From Amorphochlora amoebiformis (Eukaryota; Cercozoa; Chlorarachniophyceae), in the NCBI GenBank assembly GCA_054601695.1, contig BAAHQB010000093.1:620001-684000 (forward strand): a stretch of 64,000 bases of DNA, read 5' to 3'. Position numbers and translations under genes: made by a program. Below the pieces are notes generated by a model that ran no database searches, was not told the DNA's origin, and saw only the letters and a program-made list of their open reading frames with translations. This document shows positions 40,627 to 55,173 of this stretch, piece by piece; positions within the stretch are counted from its first letter, which is position 1, and each line of letters opens with the position of its first letter.

Positions 40627-42404
40627 ATATAGTAGGTTACCGCCAGGAGACGCTCGTGCGCCTTTACCCCAGTCCTCGCCGCGTTCTCGTACTTGAAAAT
40701 ACATACCAATCACTTCACTTAACAGACATCAACTACACACTATACCATTCACCTCACTTGTACTTGAAAATACATACCATTCAACTCACTTAACAGTACT
40801 TGAGAATACATACCATTCAACTCACTTGACAGACATCATACTTGAAAAATACATACCAAATACTTAACAGACATCAACTACATACTATACCATTCACCTC
40901 ACTTGTACTTGAAAATACATACCATTCAACTCACTTAACGTAGTCGAAAATACATACCATTCAACTCACTTAACAGACATCGTAGTTGAAAATACATACC
41001 ATTCACTTGACTTGACATTATGTAGATGCGTTTTTTCATGATCACAGTCTTACATGTGATGCTACGTCATGTGTACGTCATGTGTATATCATGTGTACGT
41101 CATGTGTACGTCATGTGTACGTCATGTATACGTCACGTGTACGTCATGTGTACGTCATGTGTACGTCATGTGTACGTCATGTGTACGTGATGTTTATGTC
41201 ATGTGGACGTCACGTGGACGTGACATTGATATTGGGGTGATGGTTCCGTGATGATCTCGAACGTTGTTGACTATGAGGGTGTAATGTTGCTACCATGCTA
41301 TATTTTATTCTCCTACGATGTCTGTTCAAATTATGCCTGTAAATATGTTCAACCACGATGTTTGGTCCAGTTACGATGCCATGTATGTTCAATAACGATG
41401 TTTGTTCAAGCTATGATGCTATGTATGCTCAAGTATGATGTTTGGTCCAGTTACGATGGTATGTATGCTCAAGTATAATGTTTGGTCCAGTTACGATGGT
41501 ATGTATGGTCAAATAGTATGCTCAAATATTGGTATGTATGTTCAACTACGGTGCCTGTTAACTGAATAATAATGCTATGTATGTATGTCTAACAACACCT
41601 TACATTGCCTAAATATGTATACATATATATATATATTATACATGTGTGTGTATATGTATATGTATATGTATATATGTATATAATATGATATCGTATGATA
41701 TGATATGCACCTGTCCTCGTCGATAGCACGCCGCAGAGGTGTTGGAGTACACGATCGCAAGCAAATGCCTCGCATAAACATAACCATCAAACATATCACC
41801 TAACATTCTACGTATCATTCAGATTTATCACGTATCACCGCACTGCACGACTGCACTCATTTTCCTACCAGTCAACATTGGACATGTTACTTATGTATTA
41901 CACGATGTAGATATTACTTATGTATTGTACTGTACGATTGCAAGGATTTTCCTCACACGTTCCTCAATGATATCAGGTAACATTATCTAGCTAACAATAT
42001 CTACATTATACATAATCAGCTGACATTATCTCAGCTGTTGTATACGATTCGCTTCGCTACGACTTGATATTCACTCACACATTTCTTTCAATATGGTAGC
42101 TAACATTATGCATGCATCATATTCACTCACACATTTGTTTCAATATAGTAGCTAACATTATGCATTCATTAGATTCCTCACACACTCTTCCAGGCTACTA
42201 GCTAACATCGTACATCATGCATTATTACACATTCTTTCAACAAACTAGCTAATATCAATGTACTAGCTAACATTATGCATGCACTATATTCCTCACACAT
42301 TTCTTTCAGTCTACTAGCTAACATTATGCATGCATTATATGATTTTACTCGTATATTTATTGGAATATATATCTAAAATATATAAATATATATTTACATA
42401 TATC

Positions 42405-42437
<33 letters not shown>

Positions 42438-42721
42438 TTATATATATATATATTATATGACCTGAGTTGAAGTCTCTGTGGGGTTGGTGCGGCGTCATCA
42501 ATAGGGCCCCGAACAGCCATGTCTCCATACTCCAAACCCTATGTTGCATTCTACTTGTATATTATATATGCCTATATTATCTTATCTACATAGGCTTGAT
42601 GAATAGGGTAGCCTCGTCTTTTTTGTATTATGTATATTATCTACAAAGGCGTCGCCAATAGGCTAGGGAACTAAAAGCAAAGTTTCTAGCTCTTAAACCT
42701 ATGTTGCATGATATTGTTATA

Positions 42722-42753
<32 letters not shown>

Positions 42754-42809
42754 AAAGTATACATATATAATACATACACACATATACACATATATATATA
42801 TATATATGT

Positions 42810-42856
<47 letters not shown>

Positions 42857-42936
42857 GTATATATATATATATAATATATATATATATATACATATATATA
42901 TAAATATGTATTAATGCATATGTATACATACATATG

Positions 42937-42976
<40 letters not shown>

Positions 42977-42983
42977 CATATAT

Positions 42984-43014
<31 letters not shown>

Positions 43015-43052
43015 TATATACATATACACAAACATACATATATATTATATAT

Positions 43053-43088
<36 letters not shown>

Positions 43089-44362
43089 CTCGACCTCCCG
43101 GTATATCTTGATAGCGTCGTCCATATTCCCTTGTTTAAATCTGAACAACAACAACAATATACCACATACATTATCAACATGATATCAATTCATAACAAAA
43201 CACCCCAATGCATACCCACATTCAACACATCTGCATAATACTACTATTTGGACACATCAACTGATTTTACAAACTATATGCAACACCAGTGTCGAATGAA
43301 TTCATACATTCCATCACATCACCTACAGGGCATAATATACAACACATCGTATGAGTTGCATACAATACCATACACTTGAACACATATCTGCAGGGCAGAA
43401 GATAGACAGTACTTATGAATTGCACCGTGGTACATGCGACATGACGAAATGAGTAATGAATTGCGCAAGTTTGCATTGGATCTCACTTTTCGTTTCCGGC
43501 GAAGCGCTTTTTTTCCAGAAGGCTGACGGCTTGCTTGTGCGCATTCACCTATATTTACGATTACGTTGCCAAAATAAGATGATAGCAGCACAACAGCGAA
43601 TACACACGCACACATGAGACACGAAAATACCTTCTTCGACAGCTTCCGGACTTTGCTGCGCATATCCTCGGCCTTTATCATTGTCCAGATCTCATCTACT
43701 CACAACAAACATAACTCAGATCTCATCTACTCACACAAACACAACACGTAGATCTCATATCTAGTCATACAGGCATACATTGCATCTCATCTACACATGC
43801 GCTTCCATGAGATATCAAGAGGCCTATTCCACGCACCACATCTCATCTAGCCACACAAGTATACACAAACACAACCATGCAACACATCTCATCACAACCA
43901 CACACAGGCACAATTACAATGTACAACAACACATCTCATCTACCCACACAACTACACACAAACAAGATTATGTAACAACCACACACAGGCACAGTTACAG
44001 TGTGCAACAACACATCTCATCTAGCCACACAACTGCACACAAACACAACCATACACCAGATCTCATCACAACCAAAAACAGGCACAATTAGTATGTACAA
44101 CAACACATCTCATCTACGCACACAAGTACACGCAAACATGACCATACACCAGACACAAGCACAAATGCAATATATGCCTGGTGTGGGAGGGTCTGGGTCC
44201 GGGTTCGGGTTCGGGTTCCGGTCCGGGTCCGGATCCGGGTCCAGATCTTGTCTACTGCCCTTACTTTCAGACTCGGAATCCATCTCGGAAAACTAATGTT
44301 GTATATTAGAAACATATATTGACATATATATAAATATATATATTATATATACGTATATATAT

Positions 44363-44413
<51 letters not shown>

Positions 44414-44435
44414 TACATATATAAATATGTATGTA

Positions 44436-44466
<31 letters not shown>

Positions 44467-44539
44467 GTACGTATACATACTTAAAATATATGTATATGTA
44501 TGCACAATATAAAATGCGCATATAATTTAGCATATATAA

Positions 44540-44593
<54 letters not shown>

Positions 44594-44923
44594 AGTTTAC
44601 CTGAAGTTGTTCTTGTTGATGTTCTTGTTGATGTTCTTGTTCATGTTCATGTTCATGTTCATGTTCATGTTCATGTTCATGTTCATGCTCACCACGCAAA
44701 CCCAAGCCCTCGCCTACACAATTATAAGTATTTCTTACATCTATATATATATATGCACTAAATACTTAGCAAATGTATACGTTATATATATATATATATA
44801 AATTACATATATGTATATATGCATATATATATAGATATATATGTAGATATATTATGTTCAAATGTTTTTATATATTTGTATGTATAGAAATGTATATAAA
44901 TATGTGCATGTAAATTAAATATA

Positions 44924-44963
<40 letters not shown>

Positions 44964-45061
44964 TGTATATGTATATAATATAGGAAAAGCACACATGTTG
45001 TTGTTGTTGCAAAGTTGTTTGCGAGTTGCCTTTATATATATATATATGTATATACACATAC

Positions 45062-45132
<71 letters not shown>

Positions 45133-45218
45133 ATATACATATATATACTAACATATATATATGTATATAATATAGAAAAAAGTAGTTGTTAAAAAGTTGT
45201 TTGTGAGTTGCCTTAATA

Positions 45219-45293
<75 letters not shown>

Positions 45294-45608
45294 ATGTATA
45301 TAATATAGAAAAAAGCACACATGTTGTTGTTGTTGAAAGGTTGTTTGTGAGTTGCCTTTGGACTCTTTGGCGCGTTCCCTGAGAGCTTGAAGGACATGCT
45401 GCTCGGATGCACAACGACTCACAACCGAACGAACCACGCCCAGCCACCTGTTGAACAAACGAGGGAACCTAACCACACCCAAGCCACATTTAACATCAAA
45501 TCACTATACTCAAATACACAGGCAACTTCTTATTTACATATATACTAGAAATCTAATACTATTGTACTACACATATAATATACGCGCACATGTATGTGTG
45601 TATACATG

Positions 45609-45685
<77 letters not shown>

Positions 45686-45732
45686 AGTGTATATGTGTGT
45701 ATATATGTGTGTTTATATACATAATGTATATA

Positions 45733-45824
<92 letters not shown>

Positions 45825-45844
45825 TTATTTATATTTATATATAA

Positions 45845-45892
<48 letters not shown>

Positions 45893-45950
45893 GTATGTAT
45901 ATGCATATATACGTGCAATATGTTGGCATACAAACAGCATAGATATTAGA

Positions 45951-45996
<46 letters not shown>

Positions 45997-46083
45997 CATA
46001 TATATATAAAAATATATAATATACATATATATATACATATATATAAATAATACATATAGTATATATGTATCAATAAATATATA

Positions 46084-46143
<60 letters not shown>

Positions 46144-46185
46144 TATATATATGTGTATATATACACACACACATATATGTATGTG

Positions 46186-46222
<37 letters not shown>

Positions 46223-46264
46223 TTACATATGTATGTGTGAGTGAATATGTGGATAATATATTAC

Positions 46265-46310
<46 letters not shown>

Positions 46311-46330
46311 GTATATAAACCTTTACATAC

Positions 46331-46375
<45 letters not shown>

Positions 46376-46398
46376 ATACAAATATATATGTTATATAC

Positions 46399-46438
<40 letters not shown>

Positions 46439-46962
46439 TGGTAAGTATATATGATAATACTGGATTTTTATGCGCGAGACAACAGAAAATTGTGTTGAAT
46501 TCGAACTGGTATGTATTCACGAAAATACCGGATCTCATACCCAAACCATACATCATCGTACCAGATTTCATACTCATAGCATAGATCATCACATCGGATT
46601 TCTTAGCCATAGTATACATCACCATACCGGATTTCATAGCCATAGCATAATACATTCACATACCGGATTTCATAGCCATAGTATAATACATTCACATACT
46701 ACCGGATTTCACAGGGTTAGTATCAGGGCATAGCATACATTAACATCCAGTGACATACCGGGTTTGATAGGCGAGACACCAGAGCCTGGCATTTTGGGAC
46801 ACTTCAAACCACGACTTACAAACCACTGCCTAATACACACACATATATAGTATATATATATATATAATATATATATACATATATATATATATATAATATA
46901 CATATATATATTTATATATTTATATGCATATATATATATATATAAATATATATATTATATAC

Positions 46963-47008
<46 letters not shown>

Positions 47009-47078
47009 CATACATAACATACATGTATTATTTGTAAATACATGTATATAAACCACACACACACACGCATACATAATA

Positions 47079-47151
<73 letters not shown>

Positions 47152-47204
47152 GTATATATACATATTTATATAATGTGTGTGAGCATGTATAATATACAAA
47201 TATT

Positions 47205-47242
<38 letters not shown>

Positions 47243-47490
47243 TTATATATTTTGTATGTAATATATATAATCTAGTAAGTTTAATAATAACAAATTGAGA
47301 CCAGGCAGTGGAGGGAGAGGTGTTCTGGGTACGGCAAGATGGTGAAGGCGAATATTTCAATCAGAGATGACGAAGGGAGTCTCTGCGCAATCGAAGCTGC
47401 GTGAATAGAGTGCCTAAGAAAGAATTGTTAGCGTTGCCCACAACCGTACAAATGCACGACGAAAGCATTTGAAAACAGCAGGATTTGCTC
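38610..47490 (-). CDS. F-box and TPR domain protein (15 exons found, 5' end open)
   Basis: An F-box binds Skp1 in SCF ubiquitin ligases; TPRs bind protein partners. Exons: 47490-47445, 47413-47302, 46814-46759, 45447-45356, 44713-44601, 44292-44163, 43695-43631, 43548-43487, 43140-43095, 42538-42462, 41768-41711, 40691-40641, 40239-40174, 39575-39521, 38657-38610. Phases fit except 40174 to 39575, where a small exon may be missing. The F-box spans exons 2-3: [38 protein letters not shown]. Then [25 protein letters not shown], a His-Glu repeat, and an acidic Asp-Pro stretch. TPR signatures follow: [38 protein letters not shown]. The intron after 45356 uses a GC donor (AAAG|GCAACT), confirmed by phase. 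The donor of 44163 is the least certain. The start codon was not found; an acidic frame at 47901-47695 is a candidate first exon, but its phase does not fit. Confidence 0.75.
39580..39850 (-). repeat. Acceptor-side repeats upstream of F-box/TPR exon 39575
   Basis: Around six units of AACTAACAAAACAACATAAC ACACATCTACCTCC type. On the minus strand they resemble the true acceptor TTTTCTTAG|TTTCGGGGAG (for example TTTGTTAG TTACGGGAGG). Confidence 0.8.
40244..40505 (-). repeat. CATATACCATACCGTAGGCT minisatellite
   Basis: Six or more units of about 35 bp with CACATTACACATATACCATA and CCGTAGGCTTATCA lie upstream, on the minus strand, of the acceptor of exon 40239-40174. Confidence 0.85.
40690..41015 (-). 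repeat. Acceptor-derived repeats upstream of exon 40691
   Basis: GTACTTGAAAATACATACCA TTCAACTCACTT recurs about six times. The first copy overlaps the real exon start (minus strand GTATTTTCAAG|TACGAG). Confidence 0.88.
41055..41225 (-). repeat. (TGTGTACGTCA)n array
   Basis: About 15 imperfect 11-bp units of ACGTCATGTGT. Intronic in the F-box/TPR gene. Confidence 0.9.
41280..41545 (-). repeat. Imperfect repeats with GTTCAACTACGATGTTTGGT
   Basis: Seven or more units combining TACGATG, CTATGTATG and GTTCAA/GCTCAA with a variable period near 30 bp. Intronic. Confidence 0.75.
42060..42345 (-). repeat. GCTAACATTATGCATGCA repeats
   Basis: Units of about 45 bp (CTCACACATTTCTTTCAATA followed by TAGTAGCTAACATTATGCAT) recur about six times upstream of exon 41768 on the opposite side of its intron. 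Confidence 0.8.
43696..44160 (-). repeat. About ten echoes of the acceptor of exon 43695
   Basis: The true acceptor region (plus strand AGATCTCATCTACTCACAAC) is repeated as CATCTCATCTACCCACACAA and CATCTCATCTAGCCACACAA with interleaved ACACAGGCACAATTACAATG. Many copies retain a GTAGATGAGAT or CTAGATGAGAT acceptor-like core on the minus strand. Confidence 0.88.
45000..45355 (-). repeat. Two echoes of the GC-donor region of exon 45447-45356
   Basis: TTGTTTGTGAGTTGCCTTTG (true, at 45341) recurs as GTTGTTTGTGAGTTGCCTTA near 45197 and GTTGTTTGCGAGTTGCCTTT near 45014. Each is preceded by GCACACATGTTGTTGTTGTT or a shortened form and separated by TA arrays. Confidence 0.88.
46470..46758 (-). repeat. 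Donor-derived repeats and a decayed copy of F-box exon 46814-46759
   Basis: ACATACCGGATTTCATAGCC ATAG units (minus strand CCGGTATGT, as in the true donor CCCGGTATGTCACTG) recur about seven times. Near 46470-46525 lies a decayed exon copy: minus-strand frame [15 protein letters not shown] against the real [17 protein letters not shown]. Confidence 0.82.
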
Positions 47491-48150
47491 CTACTTTGGG
47501 TCGGATAGGGAGGGGTGGATTTCGGGGTTTCGGGGTGTTCGGATAGAGGTATTTAGGTACATTTGGGTCTTCTGCTTCTTGGGGTTGGTCTCCGAGAGCT
47601 GATCAGGATGGGCTGGTTGCTGTTGGCAAGTACGTATTATTAATAATCCTCAAATCATGCAGCTACGCCTTATTATCGCGGAAGCAGCACGTGATTAAAG
47701 CATGCAATGCAACATGTTGGCAAGTACGTGATTAAAGCATGCAATGCAACAGCATATATTGTCATTGCTATCGTCATTGTTCTCCTTGCCGTCGCCATTG
47801 CCGTCACTGCCGTCATTGCCGTCATTTGCCGTCATTGCCATTGACATGCCAAAGACGACGCCACATGCCATGCCAGCCAATGTATCCAAAACAAAATGCA
47901 TTCAAAGAATACATCGATTGAAACGAAAGCAATGATTGCGTCCGAAAGCATTGATATGCATTGACAGGCATGTGTATATGCAACGAATGTAACCAGTGTG
48001 ATTATCCGATTGGCAAAGGCTCTTTTCAGTGTTCTCCAATAACCCCTCGGTAGCAATAACCGCTCAATCTTCTTAAATTTGTGTGAATTCGTTGTTGGAG
48101 CTCAATTTCTCTGTGTTGTGAACCTTGTGCTTGCGTGTTTCGTCCATTTT
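47491..48150. other. Mostly unassigned region upstream of the F-box/TPR gene
   Basis: Contains a minus-strand open frame 47901-47695 rich in Asn, Asp and Gly (from GTCATTGCC repeats) ending at a possible donor CAC|GTACTT. That exon end is tandemly duplicated (GTACGTGATTAAAGCATGCA at about 47664-47740). It could be an N-terminal exon of the F-box/TPR gene. Confidence 0.4.
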
Positions 48151-48500
48151 ATGGTCGAGATAGACAACGCGGTGATAGTGTGCGAGCAAGTGTCGGAGAA
48201 TCACCGAATTTTTCTGACACGTGCCAAAGGACAGAGAATGGACCAGCCTGGCGGTGAATTTTCTCCATCCATGCCACAAGATATGCAGGACTGGATGTGG
48301 AAACTACATGCAAGGTAACTACGCTTGTGGCTGGCTGAGCACACTTGTTTTTAAGTCAGTTTAGACGTCTCCTAGCTGTGGGGAGGCTGGCACACTCTAC
48401 TTGTATGGATTCACTCGGAAGAGAACGCATTGGCCGTAATTGTGTTTGTAGATGTCTGACTGGATAATCACTTTGTGTTTGTAGATGTCTGACTGGATAA
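48151..48500 (+). CDS. Doubtful small protein, two exons
   Basis: ATG at 48151 opens 54 codons to a donor at 48315 (GCAAG|GTAACT). An acceptor at 48483 (TTTGTAG) would add CLTG and stop at 48500, for about 59 residues. A second copy of that acceptor and exon lies 33 bp upstream. The peptide (MVEIDNAVIVCEQVSENHRI, then FLTRAKGQRMDQPGGEF) looks protein-like but matches no family I know. A minus-strand frame over 48279-48073 is a competing reading. Confidence 0.3.
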
Positions 48501-49063
48501 TCACTAAGTGATAGCAGTTCTTCAAAAAGTTTAAATTTCTACAATCATGCCGAAATCAACAATCTAGCATGGTCGTCAATGGATCGGTGATCTCGAACCA
48601 ACCTATGATGACTAATAGCTAGATAAGGCACACAAACCAGTGCATCTGGTCATCACGATCAAGTTCAATTATCAGTGGCCGTAGTACGCGTGTAAAATTC
48701 ATGCAGATGAAATTTTCCGGGATGCATGTGGGGTTCCTATAGCAGCTGCATTTTTCGGGGTTCAGGAACTCGCGACAGGCTGAGATCCACTATGTCTGTG
48801 ATCATGATGTAAGTTGTACAAAATAAACCACAGCAAACTATAATGAATATTATTATAATTGAATTGTGAGTTATGTATAAGTGAAATTTATAAATTTTTT
48901 TAGACATGAACATACGTAATCGTTGATTGACGAAAATATCAGGTCGACGGGCAAACAAACGCGCTTCTAAGCTATTGGCATAGTTCGACCGACGTATCTA
49001 CCAGTAGACCGCCCGCGACAAAAAGAAGCCCACCAATCCGACATCCACCTCCAGCAAACTAGT
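48501..49063. other. Spacer downstream of eIF3G, no gene seen
   Basis: AT-moderate, non-repetitive sequence. No conserved frame was recognised; it presumably includes the eIF3G 3' UTR on the minus strand. Confidence 0.55.
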
Positions 49064-49897
49064 CTAGAATTTTCGGCGCTCATCTTTCTTGTCGTCCTTC
49101 TTCGGTTCTCTAGGTTTGGCCTTCTCAACGTGTAGAATAAGGTTGTCGTAACCGTAGCCGTTGAGCATCTCGATAGCAAGCTCGGCGTCCTCCTTGCGCT
49201 CGTAGCTGACAAACGCAAAGCCCCTAGATTTTTGTGTGTGGCGATCCCTGGCGAGATACACGCGCGTGGTTTGTCCACATTTGCGGAAGAGGTGACGGAG
49301 GTCGTCCTCGTTAGCGTCCTCCGAGATATTTGTCACCCGCAGGCTATTCTCGTCGCGGTTCTTATACATGTCTCTCTTCGCACTGGCGCCTACACGCAGG
49401 TGCATGGGCACATAGCGGCCACCGGAGCTGCCAGGGCCTCCTGCCGATGGATTGGGGCCTCCAGGAGGGGCTCCTCCAGCTGGTCGCATGCCGTCACCCT
49501 CCTTCCGCTTGGGGCACTTGAGGGTCCAGTGCCCCGACTCTCCGCAGAAGTTACACTTAACTACAGATTTCTTCTCCGCCAGCTTCTTCTTCAGGGGATC
49601 CTCGCCCTCCACATAGTAGTTAGTGGCTCGTTCCTTCATTTCAAGAGAGAATGGCTCCCCGAAGAACGTGATCATATCCTCCTTATCGGAACGGTCCTTG
49701 TATTTTCCAAAGCGCTTCCACCCTTTCCTCTCCTCCGCACGCTTGCTGACTTTCTTCTTCTCCTTTTGCACCTGGACGCGACTAGTCATTTTTATCAGTT
49801 CTCCTTTGGTTCCCCTCTTGTATTCGATCACCGTCTTGATCCCCTTCTCATCCACCTCTGTTTCGGACCTCGGCGGTACATCGGCCGTGGAACTCAT
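49064..49897 (-). CDS. EIF3G: Eukaryotic translation initiation factor 3 subunit G, single exon
   Basis: eIF3G is the RNA-binding subunit of eIF3, contacting eIF3I, eIF4B and the mRNA entry channel of the 40S subunit during scanning. The frame is intronless, 277 residues (human 320). In order: an N-terminal eIF3G domain (VDEKGIKTVIEYKR, TSRVQVQKEKKKVSKRAEER, RFGKYKDR), a CCHC zinc knuckle (CNFCGESGHWTLKC), a Gly/Pro-rich linker, YVPMHLR, and a C-terminal RRM with RNP2-like LRVTNI and RNP1 RGFAFVSY, ending in a Lys/Asp-rich tail. The start at 49897 (CAAAATGAG) is preferred over the longer frame to 49951 because homology begins there. It is divergent from the PPPDE gene with 323 bp between start codons. 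Absence of introns contrasts sharply with its neighbours. Confidence 0.97.
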   Translation of the reverse strand: MSSTADVPPRSETEVDEKGIKTVIEYKRGTKGELIKMTSRVQVQKEKKKVSKRAEERKGWKRFGKYKDRSDKEDMITFFGEPFSLEMKERATNYYVEGEDPLKKKLAEKKSVVKCNFCGESGHWTLKCPKRKEGDGMRPAGGAPPGGPNPSAGGPGSSGGRYVPMHLRVGASAKRDMYKNRDENSLRVTNISEDANEDDLRHLFRKCGQTTRVYLARDRHTQKSRGFAFVSYERKEDAELAIEMLNGYGYDNLILHVEKAKPREPKKDDKKDERRKF

Positions 49898-50220
49898 TTT
49901 TGTGCGCCGGGACGAATTATTCTGGAAATAATTTGTCGCTTGCAGTGTCACGATGATATGTCATGAATTGATAAACCCTGCGTGACAACTCTGATTTATC
50001 ACAATTGACAGTGGGCCATGTCACGGCCCATGTTTAACACCAGTGGCTCTAAGCCTCTAACCCTGCGTGACAGATTACATGTGTCACGATTGTGCTCTTA
50101 TAGTAAGTTTCCGCGAATCTTGCAAAAGGTCACATCTGGACTACACCTGGTCACATCTCAGTCACATTCCGGTCACTCTCTTCACTGCTATCAGTCACAA
50201 AAGAGTCACACACAACAACC
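49898..50220. promoter_or_regulatory. Divergent promoter region eIF3G/PPPDE with repeated GTCAC motifs
   Basis: Two related blocks occur near 49974-50013 and 50059-50095: ACCCTGCGTGACA, a short spacer, then TATCACAATTG or TGTCACGATTG. Further GTCAC words are scattered between them and toward 50200. Candidate shared transcription-factor sites; function is inferred from position and repetition. Confidence 0.45.
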
Positions 50221-51089
50221 ATGGACACACCCTCCCATTCCTCGTCTCCTCGTCTCCTTCACCCTCCCCTGGAACGGCCCAGCACGTTTCACTGCAATAG
50301 CCCTAACAGTACTATCCCGACCCAATCATCCAGACACATGCATCATAAGACACAACCACAGGCGGCCGAAACGAGAGAGTGCAGGTTCGCCTAAATGTGT
50401 ACGACCTGAACCCGGCGGACGCAAAGCGCAAAGTGGTTTCCAAGACCAATGATTGGGGCCTGCTCGTCGGCCTGGGGGCATTTCATTCGGGAGTGGAGGT
50501 AGCTTTTTCAAATGGTTGCTGAGGTGTTGTTTTTCAGTGTGTGATGTTTCCACCAGGTTTATGGCGTTGAATACTCTTTCGGGAGCACAGCAGATTGCGA
50601 TTTAGCAGTGCAGGTGTGAAATATTGTATCATAGGGTGTCATGGATTTCTTTTTTTTCATTCAATGGCAGCGCATGTTTGACCATTCCAAGCTGTTTGGC
50701 CGTTGAAACCGGGTTTAATTTTCCAAGAATTCCAAAGTGTTCGAAACGAATTGGCCATGTTGTTATACCTCTCCGCAGCCTACCACCCCGCGCCAGTGTT
50801 CGCCAAAGCAGTATACGTTTCGCCAGAGTATCGACATTGGCACTACCAACAAGTCTTTTGATCAGGTACAGACACACACCCCAATCCACATGAGGAAATG
50901 TGCACCGCTGACGTATTTTTCCATCTAGGTGGAAAACATCATCCGTGACATGGCCTTCAGCGCGCAGTATCAGGGTTTTTCCTACAACATCCTAGGGTAA
51001 CTAAACCACACGCGTTCAGTGTCCTCTCTCGTAAAGGAAGCTCTCTGTGCACACTTGTACATTGCGAGTTATTACAATAATATAATACA

Positions 51090-51149
<60 letters not shown>

Positions 51150-51170
51150 TATACACATATATATATATAC

Positions 51171-51238
<68 letters not shown>

Positions 51239-51323
51239 ATATATATATATATTATATACACATACATACATATGTACATATATATACACATATATACATA
51301 TTACATATACATATACAGATGTA

Positions 51324-51354
<31 letters not shown>

Positions 51355-51645
51355 TATAATATGTATATATATATATATATATATCATATATGTATTGAAA
51401 TAATATATATATAAATATATATATATATAAATATATATATAACATGTAGCTACGTGTTTGCCCCTAGTTAGTGAATTTGGTTGTTCTGTTTGGTTGTGGT
51501 TGTCAGCAATAACTGCAACGACTTCAGCGACGATCTTTGTCGGAGGTTGACGGGAAAACCCATTCCTACTTGGGTCAACAGGGGCGCCAGGGCTTTGGAC
51601 AACAGTAAAAAATATTCAAATATGCATTCTGTGCATCAAATATAA
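50221..51645 (+). CDS. PPPDE (DeSI-type) deubiquitinase/deSUMOylase, 6 exons
   Basis: PPPDE proteins are papain-fold cysteine isopeptidases acting on SUMO or ubiquitin. Exons: 50221-50308, 50362-50498, 50557-50613, 50779-50865, 50929-50996, 51507-51645; all GT-AG and in phase, 191 residues. Landmarks: [27 protein letters not shown] (catalytic His in FHSGVE), [31 protein letters not shown] (catalytic Cys in NNCN), [15 protein letters not shown]. The first intron is only 53 nt and the next four to 58-510 nt, with TA repeats only in the last. The N-terminus before VRLNVY (about 35 residues, Ser/Pro-rich) depends on the proposed exon 1 and is less certain. Confidence 0.9.
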
Positions 51646-53913
<2,268 letters not shown>

Positions 53914-54464
53914 CAACTAGAACAACTCTACTCACCGTAGTAGACTATAAACGTTAGTATGTACATGTAAGATGTCACGGCACGTACACTATAGGTATAG
54001 CGGGCCTGGCATGTAGCAAATCGGATGTATCATCTATCATCAAATTTCACGCCTGAAATATCTAGATCTAGAGCTAGTCTCTCGTAGTGTGGATGTCTTA
54101 AGTTTCTTGGTAATTGGATACATATCTAGCATATACTAGTATAACATTCCACAATATTACTATGATATATATATACTAGATATATATATATACAGATATA
54201 ATATGAACTTCATCTACGTACCAAACTGTGGCTGTCTAGGCTGTGCTCGCTAAATTCATACCAAATTCATCATTACATACCATCATGTATATAATGCGGA
54301 AAAATGTTCACACTGTATTATACTTGACTTATCATCTGTAATATAATATTTAAATGTAAACACATAACAAAATCTACTATGATATATATACATATATTAT
54401 ATATATATATTATATATATATATATATATGTATATATATACATAAAATCAATATGTATACTATG

Positions 54465-54497
<33 letters not shown>

Positions 54498-54592
54498 AAT
54501 ATAAATATACATATATATATATATATGTATGTATACGCGCATACTGATCATGATAAATTATATATATATATATATATATGTGTATGTAATAT

Positions 54593-54660
<68 letters not shown>

Positions 54661-54754
54661 TACATATATAATAACAATAATAATAATAATATTATATATA
54701 TATATGTATATGTATATATATATTATATATGTGTATATGTATTTGTGAGTAATA

Positions 54755-54803
<49 letters not shown>

Positions 54804-54845
54804 ATAATAATATTATATATATATATATATATTTGTAAGTAATAC

Positions 54846-54894
<49 letters not shown>

Positions 54895-55140
54895 CCACTA
54901 GAACATATGCATATATACTATATATATATCAGTATGTATTAGTTATATATACAAATATGTGTGTAAGCACTACACTTCTAAAGAGAAAGATTTGCTTCAT
55001 CATGTGTGTATGTATAAGTATGTATGTACATAATGCATATATATATATATGTAATTGTATATATATATATGCATATATATATATATATGTATATATGTAT
55101 ATATATATATGTATATATAATATATATATATATACATATA

Positions 55141-55173
<33 letters not shown>

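Noticed and set aside
42640-42705. Minus-strand exon-like frame [15 protein letters not shown]
   Set aside because: Its phase cannot join the neighbouring TPR exons, while 42538-42462 does. It looks like a decayed boundary copy (ACATAGGTTT versus ACATAGGGTTT).
49232-49966. Plus-strand frame of 244 codons
   Set aside because: It is antisense to the conserved eIF3G coding sequence.
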